DNA of 64,000 nucleotides from a bacterium GBS-1 (GTDB taxonomy: Bacteria > Synergistota > GBS-1). Where the stretch lies: positions 26,936 to 90,935 of the forward strand of contig LEKQ01000009.1 of assembly GCA_001443005.1 (NCBI GenBank), read 5' to 3'. A program made the translations under genes and the position numbers. The notes beneath the pieces were generated by a model, which was not told where the DNA came from, searched no databases, and saw only the letters and a list, made by a program, of their open reading frames with translations. Shown here in pieces: positions 8,390-17,720 of this stretch (positions within the stretch are counted from its first letter, which is position 1; every line of letters starts with the position of its first letter).

Positions 8390-10384
8390 GTGAGTGAATG
8401 CCTTGCTTTTAGTGGAGGCTTTGATAAGTCGTATGATTTTTTAAATCTACTTAATGTTATAGTTCTGTCCCTCGATGTTGACGGAAGGGTGGTATTCATA
8501 AATCGCAAGGGGTGTGAGATTCTCGAGTGTAGCAAGGAGGATATCTTGGGCAAGGACTGGTTTGATAACTTTATACCTAAGAGGGTAAGAGGCGAAGTTA
8601 AAGGGGTTTTTGAGATGATAATGAGGGGTGAGCTTAAGCCCGTTGAGTATTACGTTAATCCCGTTCTTACTAAGGGCGGAAAGGAGCGCGTAATATCTTG
8701 GCGAAATACGATTCTTTATGATGAGTCAGGGAAGATCGTTAGGGTTTTAAGCGTTGGTGAGGATATAACCCAGCTTGAGCTTCAAAATAGAACCTTAAGG
8801 GTTCTTTACGAGTTAACGAGGGGGTTAGTTTCAGAAAAGCTGGAACCCTTAGCTCGGGCTCGCAAGGTGACCGAAATGTGCGTTAAGGAGTTTGGAGTAA
8901 GCTTGGCCTGGATAGGTCGAGCGGAGAGCGATGGTAGCGTTAGAATCCTCGCTTGGTATCCTGAAGATCACGACTACGTTAAGGATCTAATCATACGTTG
9001 GGATGACACCCCCTACGGCAGGGGATCTACGGGTAGGGCTATAAGTAAAAAAGAGGCGATAGTTATAGAGGATGTAACTTTAAATGGGGGGTTCTCTCCA
9101 TGGAGAGAAAAGGCCTTAGCCTTCAAGCTTAGGAGCGTAGCATCCTTCCCCATGATATTGAAGGACGGGGTCTATGGAGTTTTGACGGTTTATAGCGACA
9201 GTGTTGGCTTTTTCAATGAGGATCTTAAGGAGATCTTTCAAGTGATGGCTAATATCGCTGCTTCGGCCCTGGAAAACGCCTTTCTATTTGAGGAGTCTCA
9301 GAAGAAGTTAAAGATGCTTCAGGCGCTGCGTAATATAGATTTGGCTATAACGGGAAGCTTGGATCCGAATCTTACTCTCAATGTTATTCTCAATGAGGTG
9401 ATTCATGCGTTGGAAGTAGATGCGGCAACCTTCTTGAAGCTTAACACTTGGACGAAGGAGCTGGAGTATGTGGCTGGGAGGGGACTTATTGGTCATCGCA
9501 TTAAGGATAGGGTTGTAAGACTCGGCGAGGGAATTGCGGGAAAATCTGCTTTAGAGAAGAGGATCCTTTGGTTAGAGAAGTTCGATGAGGCTGAACCGAG
9601 ATTGGACGTGTTTGAGGAGGAGGGTTTCGTTAGCTACGTTGCTGCTCCCTTGATAAGTAAAGGGAGAATATTGGGTGTGCTAGAGCTTTTCGCCAGAAAG
9701 CCCTTGGAGATTAAGGAGGATTGGTTATCGTTTCTTGAGGCCTTGACTAATCAGCTTGCTATAGCTCTCGATAACCTGGAACTTTTGACGGATCTTGAGA
9801 AAGCGAACGTCAAGCTCTTTCAGGCCTACGAGTCTACCATAGAGGCTCTCGCCAAGGCTTTAGAGTTGAAGGATAGGGAGACCGAGGGGCACAGTGAGAG
9901 GGTAGTGGCCCTCACCTTAAAGATCGCTAAGAAGCTTGGCTTAGAGGGCGATGATCTTCTTAACATTCGCAGGGGAGCCTTGCTTCACGACCTGGGAAAG
10001 CTAGCTATACCCGATAGCGTTCTTCTAAAGCCCGATAAGCTTACCGATGAGGAGTGGGAGATCATGAAGAAGCATCCTGTATACGCTTTTGAACTTCTTT
10101 CGAAGATAGAGTATCTTCGACCTGCGCTAGATATACCCTACTATCACCATGAGAGATGGGATGGAAGCGGTTATCCTAAGGGTTTGAAGGGGGAGGAAAT
10201 ACCCTTGCCAGCGAGGATATTCGCCGTTGTCGACGTTTACGATGCCTTAACCCACGACAGGCCCTATAGAAAGGCTTGGAGCGAGGAGGAGGCCATCGAG
10301 TATATAAAGAGGGAGTCAGGGAGGCTCTTTGATCCTAAGGTTGTTAAAGCCTTCCTCGAGGTTATCGAGGAGAAAAGGAAGTAA
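8390..10384 (+). CDS. PAS-GAF-GAF-HD-GYP sensor / cyclic-di-GMP phosphodiesterase
   Basis: A cytoplasmic multidomain sensor of about 664 residues. Order: PAS (about 10-120, LDVDGRVVFINRKGCEILEC), first GAF (about 140-280), second GAF (about 300-460) and C-terminal HD-GYP (about 475-660). The HD-GYP domain looks active: LLHDLGKLAIPD supplies the HD pair, and HHERWDGSGYPKGL is the defining extended motif. The expected activity is hydrolysis of c-di-GMP under control of ligand or redox state at PAS/GAF. It is divergent from a chemoreceptor gene, which suggests a motility or lifestyle role. GTG 8390 is preferred to ATG 8321 because the -10 element lies between them. Confidence 0.88.
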   Translation: MSECLAFSGGFDKSYDFLNLLNVIVLSLDVDGRVVFINRKGCEILECSKEDILGKDWFDNFIPKRVRGEVKGVFEMIMRGELKPVEYYVNPVLTKGGKERVISWRNTILYDESGKIVRVLSVGEDITQLELQNRTLRVLYELTRGLVSEKLEPLARARKVTEMCVKEFGVSLAWIGRAESDGSVRILAWYPEDHDYVKDLIIRWDDTPYGRGSTGRAISKKEAIVIEDVTLNGGFSPWREKALAFKLRSVASFPMILKDGVYGVLTVYSDSVGFFNEDLKEIFQVMANIAASALENAFLFEESQKKLKMLQALRNIDLAITGSLDPNLTLNVILNEVIHALEVDAATFLKLNTWTKELEYVAGRGLIGHRIKDRVVRLGEGIAGKSALEKRILWLEKFDEAEPRLDVFEEEGFVSYVAAPLISKGRILGVLELFARKPLEIKEDWLSFLEALTNQLAIALDNLELLTDLEKANVKLFQAYESTIEALAKALELKDRETEGHSERVVALTLKIAKKLGLEGDDLLNIRRGALLHDLGKLAIPDSVLLKPDKLTDEEWEIMKKHPVYAFELLSKIEYLRPALDIPYYHHERWDGSGYPKGLKGEEIPLPARIFAVVDVYDALTHDRPYRKAWSEEEAIEYIKRESGRLFDPKVVKAFLEVIEEKRK

Positions 10385-10410
10385 AAGGTTAGAAAGGAGG
10401 GTGATTGCCT

Positions 10411-11826
10411 ATGGCGGAGCTTCAAAAGCGGATCAGTTTCGCTGGTCTTGTTGCTCTGGGGGCTGCGGGAGTTATAGGAACTAGCTGGGTTTACACGAAC
10501 AGCAGGTTCTTCGCAGCCTACGGAGCGGGAGGGGAGATATTTGGTTTCGTCGCGGCAACCTTCCTCGCCAGCTTAATCGCTTTAGCTTACGCTGAGCTGT
10601 CCACCATCTTCCCTAGAGCTGGTGGAGAAGTGGTTTACACCTACGTTGCCTTCGGTAAAACCACCTCCTTTATAGCAGGTTGGTCTTTGGTAGGTGCTTA
10701 TTTGGCTTCTTTGGCCTTCTATGTGACAGCCTCAGGCTTGCTTCTGTCATGGATCTTTCCCCAGCTTGAGCAAGGTCCATATTACGTTATTGCTGGGACC
10801 AAGATACATTTGCCCGAGCTTATAATAGGTATCGCCATCACGCTATTGGTGTTTTTTGTGAATTATTACGGAGTACATTTGGCATCTGGGCTTCAGTTGG
10901 TCATGTTCGGTATAATGATAACTTTAGGGGCGATCTTGGCTGTCGTCGGGTTCAGCCATGGGAAGTTATCGAACTTCTGGCCAGCCTGGGGAAAGGATAT
11001 GGATCCTTTCTTCTCCACGATTAGGTTTGTCTTGCCAGCTATGACATATCTAACGGGGTTTGAGCTTGTTGCCGTGTTAGCTGAGGAAGCGAATATGCCT
11101 CAGAGGAAGATCGGTATAAGCGTTATCTTATCTGTTGTTTTAGCAGGGCTATTTTATACTGTGGTCTTACTATCTTCCGCTTGGATTATACCTTGGCAAG
11201 AGACCGCTAAACTGAAGCTGGGGACGATAGATGCCTTTAAGGTGGCTGGATTCCCTGCCTTGGGGTGGGGGGCCTATTTCATATCAGTTCTTGGTTTGGT
11301 CACAAGCTTCCTTGGGCTTTTCGCCGCTACGCCTAGATTGATACTATCCTTAGCGCGTGCGGGGATACTTCCAAGCAGTTTTGCTAAGACGCATCCAAGA
11401 TATGGGACGCCTACGAATGCCCTTTTCTTGACCCTCGCTTTCACTTTAGGTCTGGGTTGGTTAGGGAAGGGAGCTATAGTGTGGTTCTTAGATATGGGAG
11501 GATTCACAATAGCGATAGCGTGGGTGTTAGCCACCCTGTGCTTGGTTAAGATAAGGAAGGAATACCCGCATCTTAAGGGTGCCTATAGGGCTTCGACTAC
11601 GGCTTTGCCTTTAATCGGAGGGGTAGTTGCGATTATAATAGCTTTAGCTACTCTGATTCCTGGGACATCTCTGTCTCTCGTGTGGCCTGAGGAGTACCTC
11701 ATCTTGGGGGTTTGGGCTCTGGTAGGTGTGATACTTTACGCTATGGCTCCAAAGGGAGACAGGGAAAAGGAGCTAAGGAGCTTGTTGGGTGAGTATTATG
11801 ATCTCATTAATAAGGCCAAGGCTTAA
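10411..11826 (+). CDS. APC-superfamily amino acid permease
   Basis: This protein of about 471 residues is very hydrophobic, with around 12 predicted membrane segments. It begins with the APC signature ISFAGLVALGAAGVIGTSWV and carries the family block IFPRAGGEVVYTYVAFG in the second and third helices. It should import an amino acid by proton or sodium coupling, or exchange two amino acids; the substrate is not visible. ATG 10411 has AAAGGAGG at 10393-10400, 10 nt upstream; TTG 10405 is the alternative. A D,D-dipeptidase gene follows 15 nt later, so the pair may serve uptake and salvage of amino acids. Confidence 0.85.
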   Translation: MAELQKRISFAGLVALGAAGVIGTSWVYTNSRFFAAYGAGGEIFGFVAATFLASLIALAYAELSTIFPRAGGEVVYTYVAFGKTTSFIAGWSLVGAYLASLAFYVTASGLLLSWIFPQLEQGPYYVIAGTKIHLPELIIGIAITLLVFFVNYYGVHLASGLQLVMFGIMITLGAILAVVGFSHGKLSNFWPAWGKDMDPFFSTIRFVLPAMTYLTGFELVAVLAEEANMPQRKIGISVILSVVLAGLFYTVVLLSSAWIIPWQETAKLKLGTIDAFKVAGFPALGWGAYFISVLGLVTSFLGLFAATPRLILSLARAGILPSSFAKTHPRYGTPTNALFLTLAFTLGLGWLGKGAIVWFLDMGGFTIAIAWVLATLCLVKIRKEYPHLKGAYRASTTALPLIGGVVAIIIALATLIPGTSLSLVWPEEYLILGVWALVGVILYAMAPKGDREKELRSLLGEYYDLINKAKA

Positions 11827-11841
11827 GGGGCTGAGGGTCGT

Positions 11842-12597
11842 ATGAAGGACTTTAAAAAGATCCCCATATCTAATCCGATTGAGAGATGGGTCTGGGAAGA
11901 GGTGCGAAGAATACCCATAAGGGAAAACGGTGAGAGGTTAGTTCCGTTAAGCTTATACCCTGAGAGGATAATAGTCCATCCAGAGTACTTTATCCAAGGG
12001 ATAAGAGGAGCCCTTCCTGAGTGCTACGTTAGGGAGAGCGTGTATGAGAAACTGGTTGAAGCAGCCGATCTTTTACCTCCGGGGTACAAGTTCGTCATCT
12101 TCGACGCTTGGAGGCCGATCCAAGTTCAGCAGTCTCTGTTTGATACATTGAAGGAGCGATTAAGAAGAGAGTATCCGTCTGAGTCGGAGGAGGAGATCGT
12201 TCGAAGAACCTTAACCTTCGTTGCCTTGCCCTCTAAGGATCCGTTGCGACCCTCCCCTCATAATACCGGAGGGGCTGTTGACCTTACCATTGCGGATGAT
12301 AGGGGGAGGCTCCTTAACATGGGCACGGAGTACGATGATCCGACGGAAAGATCGAGAACCACTTATTTTGAGGAGCTCTTGGAAAGCGGTAAGAGGCTCT
12401 CAAGGGAGGAAGAGGAGGCCTTGGAGAATCGAAGGCTTCTTTTTAACCTTCTTGCCTCAGTGGGGTTCACGAACTACATCGATGAGTGGTGGCACTACGA
12501 TTACGGTAATCAGAACTGGGCGTGGGTCGGTAAAAGGGAGCACGCGCTTTACGGTAGAGCTAAACCTCCGTTCATGTGGAGAGATGATATAGAGTAA
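11842..12597 (+). CDS. VanX/DdpX-like D-alanyl-D-alanine dipeptidase (M15D)
   Basis: This 251-residue zinc peptidase has the metal-binding motif SPHNTGGAVDL (SxHxxGxAxD) and the catalytic EWWHY block, plus FDAWRPIQVQ with the family's arginine. M15D enzymes cleave D-Ala-D-Ala. In VanX this confers vancomycin resistance, while in DdpX it feeds peptidoglycan dipeptide into catabolism. No vanH/vanA/vanS genes are nearby, and the neighbours are an amino-acid permease and a D-aminoacylase-like gene, so salvage of D-amino-acid dipeptides is the better reading. No signal peptide is seen, so action is cytoplasmic. Confidence 0.88.
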   Translation: MKDFKKIPISNPIERWVWEEVRRIPIRENGERLVPLSLYPERIIVHPEYFIQGIRGALPECYVRESVYEKLVEAADLLPPGYKFVIFDAWRPIQVQQSLFDTLKERLRREYPSESEEEIVRRTLTFVALPSKDPLRPSPHNTGGAVDLTIADDRGRLLNMGTEYDDPTERSRTTYFEELLESGKRLSREEEEALENRRLLFNLLASVGFTNYIDEWWHYDYGNQNWAWVGKREHALYGRAKPPFMWRDDIE

Positions 12598-12615
12598 AAT
12601 AATTTCTTAAGATTA

Positions 12616-12645
12616 TTGACAAGATAGAGTAGTCTCAATTACGAT
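12616..12645 (+). promoter_or_regulatory. Promoter for the YfcC-aminoacylase-M20 operon
   Basis: TTGACA at 12616-12621 and TACGAT at 12640-12645 are separated by 18 nt, within the 91-nt gap after the dipeptidase gene. The -10 is imperfect. Confidence 0.5.
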
Positions 12646-12688
12646 TATCTTAAAAAGCTTCTTAGCTTAGAAAGGAGGGAGAGCTTTT

Positions 12689-14068
12689 ATGAGAGTGCGC
12701 GTGCCCCATACCTTCGTTTTACTCTTTTCCTTGGTTATCATTGCAGCGATATTAACTTACGCTCTACCCGCTGGAGAGTTTGACAGGGTAAAGGATCCGA
12801 AGACCAATAGGACGGTCGTGGTTCCTGGTACCTATAAACACGTTGATCCAAGTCCAGTTGGGCCTTTCAACGTCTTTATAGCTGTTCAGAAGGGGATGAT
12901 CGATGCCGCTGAAGTTATATTCTTCGTCTTTATAGTTTACGCTGCCTTTTATACCGTGCTTAAGACCGGTGCCTTACACTCCTTCATAGGCTTTCTGCTT
13001 AGGAAGCTCGAGGGCAAGGAGATAGTGATGATTCCAGTTTTTATGTACTTCTTCGCCACCTGCGGTTCGGTCTTTGGGATGTTTGAGGAGACCCTTGGTT
13101 TTATTCCACTTTTCGTTGGGCTTGCCATAGCCATGGGGTATGATGCTATCGTAGGTTTGAGCATGGTTTGCTTCGGTGTAGGAATGGGATTTGCTGCTGC
13201 TTTTATGAACCCCTTTACGGTTGGCTTGGCTCAGAAGTTTGCCGAATTACCGCTTTTTTCAGGACTCGGTTTTAGAATAGTTAGCTGGTTCACCTTCGTT
13301 ACCCTCGCCGTGTGGTGGACCATAAGGTACGCTAAGAGGATAAAGAAAGATCCCTCTAAAAGCTTCATGTATGGTGTGGATATGGGCATCCTGGCCTTGA
13401 AGCACGATGAGCTTATCGAAAGGGAGTTCACCGTGAGGGAGAAGCTCATCTTCGCCGTAGTTATCTCGACAATAGCTGTTCTTATCTGGGGGGTTATGAA
13501 GCTTGATTGGTATTTCAACGAAATGGCTGGGCTGTTTCTCTTGATGGGAGTCATTTGTGGGCTTATAGCGGGCTTCACTCCAAATAAGCTGGCGGAAACC
13601 TTTCTTGAGGGAGCAAGGGATATAGTCTTTGGCGCCTTGGTCATCGGTCTTTCAAGGGCTATATTGGTAGTGCTAAGAGAGGGGCGCATAATTGATACGG
13701 TTATATATGGCTTATCTCAGCCTCTTGAGGGGCTCCCTCCTTGGATTGGGGCTGAGGGGATGCTGGTCGTTCAGACGATAATAAACTTCTTCATCCCCTC
13801 GGGTTCGGGTCAAGCTTCCGTTACTATGCCCATAATGGCTCCTTTATCTGATCTTCTTGGGATAACCAGGCAAACTGCGGTTTTGGCCTTCCAATACGGT
13901 GATGGCTTCTCTAACCTTCTTTGGCCTACGACCCTTCTTCCCGTCATCTGTAGCATAGCTAAGGTTCCGATAGACAGATGGTGGAGGTTCTTCACTCCCT
14001 TCTTCTTGCTCATCTTCCCAGTTCAGATGCTTTTCTTAGCGATAGCCACCTTTATAGGTTATCAGTGA
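12689..14068 (+). CDS. YfcC/DcuC-family membrane carrier
   Basis: This 459-residue protein of about 12 membrane helices matches the YfcC family (C4-dicarboxylate anaerobic carrier superfamily). Features are PHTFVLLFSLVIIAAILTY and ALPAGEFDR at the N-terminus, a large loop after helix 1, and FIPSGSGQASVTMPIM in the C-terminal half. Relatives are often annotated as arginine/ornithine or short-peptide carriers; the true substrate is unknown. It is the first gene of a three-gene operon with an N-acyl-D-amino-acid deacylase-like enzyme and an M20 peptidase, so it may import an acylated or dipeptide substrate for them. AAAGGAGGGAG lies upstream of the ATG. Confidence 0.8.
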   Translation: MRVRVPHTFVLLFSLVIIAAILTYALPAGEFDRVKDPKTNRTVVVPGTYKHVDPSPVGPFNVFIAVQKGMIDAAEVIFFVFIVYAAFYTVLKTGALHSFIGFLLRKLEGKEIVMIPVFMYFFATCGSVFGMFEETLGFIPLFVGLAIAMGYDAIVGLSMVCFGVGMGFAAAFMNPFTVGLAQKFAELPLFSGLGFRIVSWFTFVTLAVWWTIRYAKRIKKDPSKSFMYGVDMGILALKHDELIEREFTVREKLIFAVVISTIAVLIWGVMKLDWYFNEMAGLFLLMGVICGLIAGFTPNKLAETFLEGARDIVFGALVIGLSRAILVVLREGRIIDTVIYGLSQPLEGLPPWIGAEGMLVVQTIINFFIPSGSGQASVTMPIMAPLSDLLGITRQTAVLAFQYGDGFSNLLWPTTLLPVICSIAKVPIDRWWRFFTPFFLLIFPVQMLFLAIATFIGYQ

Positions 14069-14075
14069 TCCGGTC

Positions 14076-15422
14076 ATGTTTGAGTCCGATCTTGTCATAA
14101 AAAGCGATAAGGTCTGGGATGGTGAGTCCCAGACCTTTAAAGAGGCTACTTTAGTTATAAATAAGGGAATTATAGAGAGGATAGAGGATCTTTACGCTCC
14201 TGTTAAAGGGAAAAGGGTCATAGACGCTTGTGGTTTGATCGTCTCACCTGGATTTATAGACATTCACGCTCACGTTGAGGAGGACCCAAGCGATACCCTT
14301 ACGATACAGAAGCTTCTTCTCCTTCAAGGCGTTACCACAGCGATATCTGGCAATTGCGGTTCGGGCCTTCTCTTAGATGATGTGGAAGGCTCGCTTAGGG
14401 AGAGGTTTATAAACCTATGCTTTCTAACCCCCCATGCGGCCCTAAGGAGGGCTGTGGGGATAGCTGATGTTTACGAGAGAGCGACCCCCTTGAAGATTAA
14501 AGCGATGAGAGAGCTTTTGCGATCGGAGCTTGAGAAGGGGGCTTTTGGGCTTTCCTTTGGGCTTGAATATACTCCTAACGTTTCGCAGGATGAGATATAT
14601 GGGTTAGCTCAGGTTCTTAAGGGGTTTGATAGGAGATTTATTTCGATACATATAAGGCATGATGGTCCTAAATGCATCGATGCCCTTAAGGAGGCCATTG
14701 CCTTGGCGGAAGATCTGAGGCTAAGGGTTGAGATATCTCATCTTGGGAGTATGACCGCTTTTGGTTATGCTAAGGAGGCATTAAATATCATAGAAGATGC
14801 CGTCTTAAGGGGTGTCGATGTCAAGTTCGATAGCTACCCTTATTCTGCCTTCTGCACTCATATAGGTTCGGCGGTCTTCGATCCGGGGTTTGAGGAGAGA
14901 TGGGGCAAGGGGTTAGATTTCATAGAGGTGGCAAGCGGGAAGTTCAAGGGCATGCGTCTAAATGAGGATCTCTTTAACCTTCTTAGAAAGGAAGCCCCAG
15001 AGACCTTGGTTGTGGCGCATGTTATGAATGAAGAGGAAATGAGACTTTGTCTTTCTCACCCTATGTGCGCTGTGGCATCGGATGGGGTCATAAAGGGAGG
15101 TTGGGGGCACCCTCGCGCTGCTGGCGCTTTCCCTCGAGGTTTGCTATGGCTTAGGGAGGCTGGTTACCCTTGGGAGGAGGCGCTAAAGCACGTTGTAACT
15201 ATTCCTAGGGAGAACGCCTTTCTCGAGGGAAGAGGAGAGTTAAAGGAAGGATCTTTCGCGGATGTGGTTATATTTGATCCCTTGCGTCTTTCAGATAGAG
15301 CTACCTTCAGTAATCCTACCCTTCCTCCTGATGGTATAAGGTACGTTATAGTAAACGGGGAGATATCTGTTGAAGATGGCAAGATAATTGGCCCTTCGGT
15401 GGGGTTCATATTGAGGAGGTAA
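14076..15422 (+). CDS. D-aminoacylase-like amidohydrolase (N-acyl-D-amino-acid deacylase family)
   Basis: This 448-residue metal-dependent amidohydrolase has the N-terminal DACGLIVSPGFIDIHAHVEE segment (HxH metal site). It also has the TTAISGNCGSG block typical of D-aminoacylases, ISIHIRHDG and EISHLG histidines in the barrel, and a late VASDGV aspartate. The family hydrolyses N-acyl-D-amino acids, D-hydantoins or related amides. It starts only 7 nt after the YfcC-like carrier gene and ends 3 nt before the M20 peptidase gene, so the three are surely cotranscribed. The exact amide substrate is not determinable. Confidence 0.82.
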   Translation: MFESDLVIKSDKVWDGESQTFKEATLVINKGIIERIEDLYAPVKGKRVIDACGLIVSPGFIDIHAHVEEDPSDTLTIQKLLLLQGVTTAISGNCGSGLLLDDVEGSLRERFINLCFLTPHAALRRAVGIADVYERATPLKIKAMRELLRSELEKGAFGLSFGLEYTPNVSQDEIYGLAQVLKGFDRRFISIHIRHDGPKCIDALKEAIALAEDLRLRVEISHLGSMTAFGYAKEALNIIEDAVLRGVDVKFDSYPYSAFCTHIGSAVFDPGFEERWGKGLDFIEVASGKFKGMRLNEDLFNLLRKEAPETLVVAHVMNEEEMRLCLSHPMCAVASDGVIKGGWGHPRAAGAFPRGLLWLREAGYPWEEALKHVVTIPRENAFLEGRGELKEGSFADVVIFDPLRLSDRATFSNPTLPPDGIRYVIVNGEISVEDGKIIGPSVGFILRR

Positions 15423-15425
15423 GCG

Positions 15426-16634
15426 ATGCTAAAAGGGTATTATGAGGAGCTATTTCGCTTGCTTGATGAGGCGGTTGACGAGAATGCAGGTGAAGCCATA
15501 GCCTTAAGCGATCGCTTGGCTGATAATCCTGAGGTTTCTGGCCAGGAAGAAAGCTCAAGCAAGATGCACGCTGATCTTCTTAAGAAGCACGGCTTTGAGG
15601 TTGAGCTTCCCTTTTTGGATATACCTCACTCCTTCTGTGCGAGGATTAAGCGTGAAGGTAAGGCTAAGGTGGCTCTTTTAGTTGAGTATGACGCTCTTCC
15701 CGAGATAGGGCATGCCTGTGGGCATAACCTTCATGGTGCTATGTCTACCTTGGCTGGTGTAGCTATCGCTCGCATCTTAAGGGATGGTAAAACGAAGGGG
15801 GAACTCCTCGTTATAGGAACTCCAGCGGAGGAGACGAACGGCGCTAAGGTCCTTATGGCCGATAAAGGGGTTTTCGATGATATTGACCTGGCCATGATGA
15901 TTCACTCTGGAGGTGGGAAGTCCTTCGTCAAGTATCGCTCGCTTGCGCTGGATGCCCTTGAGTTTGAGTTTAGGGGGAAATCATCTCACGCCGCTTCTGC
16001 TCCATGGGAGGGCAGAAACGCCCTAAACGGCGTTCAGCTTTTCTTTCACGCTATAGATATGCTCAGGCAGCACGTTAGGCCTGAGGTAAGGATGCATGGG
16101 ATAATAGTCAAGGGAGGGGATGCTCCCAACATAGTTCCGGAGAAGGCTATAGCGAGGTTTTACTTTAGGGCTCCATGGAGAAGCTATCTTAAGAAGCTCG
16201 TGGATCAGGTTTTGGATTGCGCTCGTGGAGCCGCTTTAGCTACCGCTACTGAGGTAGTATGGAGAAATTATGAGTATAGCTTCGACAATATGCTACCTAA
16301 CAGCGTGGCTGAGGAGCTATTTGAAAGAGTGCTTCTTGATTTAGGCGTGACTTTATCTGAGCCTCCTGAGGCGATGGGATCTTCAGATATGGGAAACGTT
16401 AGTCAGAGGTGCCCTGCCTTGCAGCCCGTTTTAGACGTGACGGGAAGGGAGGTTCCCCTTCACACTCGGGAGTTTGCGGAGCTTACCAAATCAAGGAAGG
16501 CTCACGAGAGCTTGATCATCGGAGCCAAGGCTTTGGCGAGAGCTACCTTGATCGTCTTTGAGGATGATAAGCTAAGGGAGGAGATTAGGAAAGCCTTTCT
16601 TGAGGCTAAGGAGAGGGAGGCTAATATAGTTTAG
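15426..16634 (+). CDS. M20-family amidohydrolase/dipeptidase (AbgB/ACY1L2-like)
   Basis: This 402-residue zinc hydrolase shows the M20D motifs EYDALPEIGHACGHNLHG (first metal ligands), GTPAEETNGAK with the catalytic glutamates, and a dimerisation lid with SSHAASAPWEGRNALNG. Relatives cleave aminoacyl-aminobenzoates or dipeptides with a non-standard residue. It is the last gene of the operon starting with the YfcC-like carrier, consistent with cytosolic hydrolysis of an imported N-acyl or dipeptide compound. A perfect hairpin follows the stop. No signal peptide. Confidence 0.87.
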   Translation: MLKGYYEELFRLLDEAVDENAGEAIALSDRLADNPEVSGQEESSSKMHADLLKKHGFEVELPFLDIPHSFCARIKREGKAKVALLVEYDALPEIGHACGHNLHGAMSTLAGVAIARILRDGKTKGELLVIGTPAEETNGAKVLMADKGVFDDIDLAMMIHSGGGKSFVKYRSLALDALEFEFRGKSSHAASAPWEGRNALNGVQLFFHAIDMLRQHVRPEVRMHGIIVKGGDAPNIVPEKAIARFYFRAPWRSYLKKLVDQVLDCARGAALATATEVVWRNYEYSFDNMLPNSVAEELFERVLLDLGVTLSEPPEAMGSSDMGNVSQRCPALQPVLDVTGREVPLHTREFAELTKSRKAHESLIIGAKALARATLIVFEDDKLREEIRKAFLEAKEREANIV

Positions 16635-16656
16635 GGGGGCTTTCAAAGCCCCCCTA
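16631..16656. terminator. Hairpin between convergent genes
   Basis: TTAGGGGGGCTTT and AAAGCCCCCCTAA pair perfectly around a single C, overlapping the stop codon of the M20 gene. There is no long T tract on either side (TTGATTTT on the plus strand), so termination strength is uncertain. It is placed to end both convergent operons. Confidence 0.65.
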
Positions 16657-16663
16657 ATTGATT

Positions 16664-17713
16664 TTACCCCTTAACCTTCTGAGCTAACTCTACGAGCTCA
16701 GGTGGGTTTATAACCTTTCCTCTATCGGTTATCTGAAGGTCATCTATCCATACTGACGAGTTGAGGCATATGCCATCAGTGTGGGAGGATGCTGGCACTC
16801 CGCCAGGGATATCTGGTACCAAGCGAGGACCTATGTTTCCTATGCCCCACTCGGTCGCTCCCCACACTCTTTCATCCTCAACGATGTCCCCCGTTAGCCT
16901 GGCTCCAGGGTTAAAGCCATATGAGATGTGCGCCATCTGATACATATTTGGGTCGTTGAAACTCCTAAGCCATCCCTCGAACTCCTGAGCATCCTTTCCT
17001 CCCTCTATCTTGACTATCCTTCCCCTTTCTATGGTGAGCTTTATCGGATCTCTGAGAAGCCCTATCGGGGGGTAGACCGAGCCATCGAAGACTATCGTGC
17101 CGTTTATCGTCTCAAGCTTAGGCGTCCAGCTTATCTGTCCCGGGAGCATCCCATAGGTTCCCTTGGGGATATAGCCAGAGTGGACGATGGGAGGCCTTTG
17201 GGGATGGTTCTCAAACTCGACGTTCGTTCCAGCGGGTGTGGTTATCCTGACGCGCTTCCCCTTCATCGTTATCTCCGCGACCTTCTTAAGGAATTGAGCT
17301 AACGTCTTTATCTCAACCCTGCCTAGGGTCCTTATCATCATATCCGGGTTCATTCCAACTAAGCATATATATCTTAGATCTTTGTTTTCCGCGATTACCC
17401 TATCGAAGACGGTGGAGTAAAGGAGCCATTGATAGTTAAACTCTATCCAAACATCCACGTTGTTTAAAGCGCCTATGAGGGCCTTCTGGGGTAGATAGGG
17501 GTCTGCAGCCTTTCCAACGCCAAGGGGCGTTGATACCCATATCACTAAGGGCTTAGCTCCGGCCTCGAAGACCGCTCTTGCCGTTGCGTTTACCACAGCC
17601 TCACTGGATAGGGTATCGGCCGTTAAAGCTACAGTTTCTCCGGGTTGAACATCCATTATGTCTCTTATTAACTTCCTTGACGCTAAACCAAGCTCAAACT
17701 CGTAAGCTGTCAT
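16664..17713 (-). CDS. M29-aminopeptidase/NicX-like protein
   Basis: This protein of about 349 residues belongs to the fold family shared by M29 thermophilic aminopeptidases and the NicX 2,5-dihydroxypyridine dioxygenase. Visible blocks are the N-terminal GETVALTADT segment, GYIPKGTYGMLPGQ, and the C-terminal VEDERVWGATEWGIGN and SSHTDGICLN. The HxD pair in the last block, with an earlier AHISYGFNPGA histidine, resembles the NicX iron triad more than the M29 di-metal site. It may thus be a metal hydrolase or ring-cleaving enzyme rather than a peptidase. ATG 17713 begins 7 nt after the OPT stop; TTG 17734 is an alternative. Last gene of the seven-gene cluster. Confidence 0.68.
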   Translation of the reverse strand: MTAYEFELGLASRKLIRDIMDVQPGETVALTADTLSSEAVVNATARAVFEAGAKPLVIWVSTPLGVGKAADPYLPQKALIGALNNVDVWIEFNYQWLLYSTVFDRVIAENKDLRYICLVGMNPDMMIRTLGRVEIKTLAQFLKKVAEITMKGKRVRITTPAGTNVEFENHPQRPPIVHSGYIPKGTYGMLPGQISWTPKLETINGTIVFDGSVYPPIGLLRDPIKLTIERGRIVKIEGGKDAQEFEGWLRSFNDPNMYQMAHISYGFNPGARLTGDIVEDERVWGATEWGIGNIGPRLVPDIPGGVPASSHTDGICLNSSVWIDDLQITDRGKVINPPELVELAQKVKG

Positions 17714-17720
17714 CGCGCTC

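Noticed and set aside
12221..12592. 123-codon frame overlapping the D,D-dipeptidase gene
   Set aside because: It is a +1 shadow of a gene with intact catalytic motifs.
11842..12597. Vancomycin-resistance locus
   Set aside because: Only the VanX-like dipeptidase is present; no VanH, VanA ligase or VanRS genes are near, and the neighbours point to catabolism.
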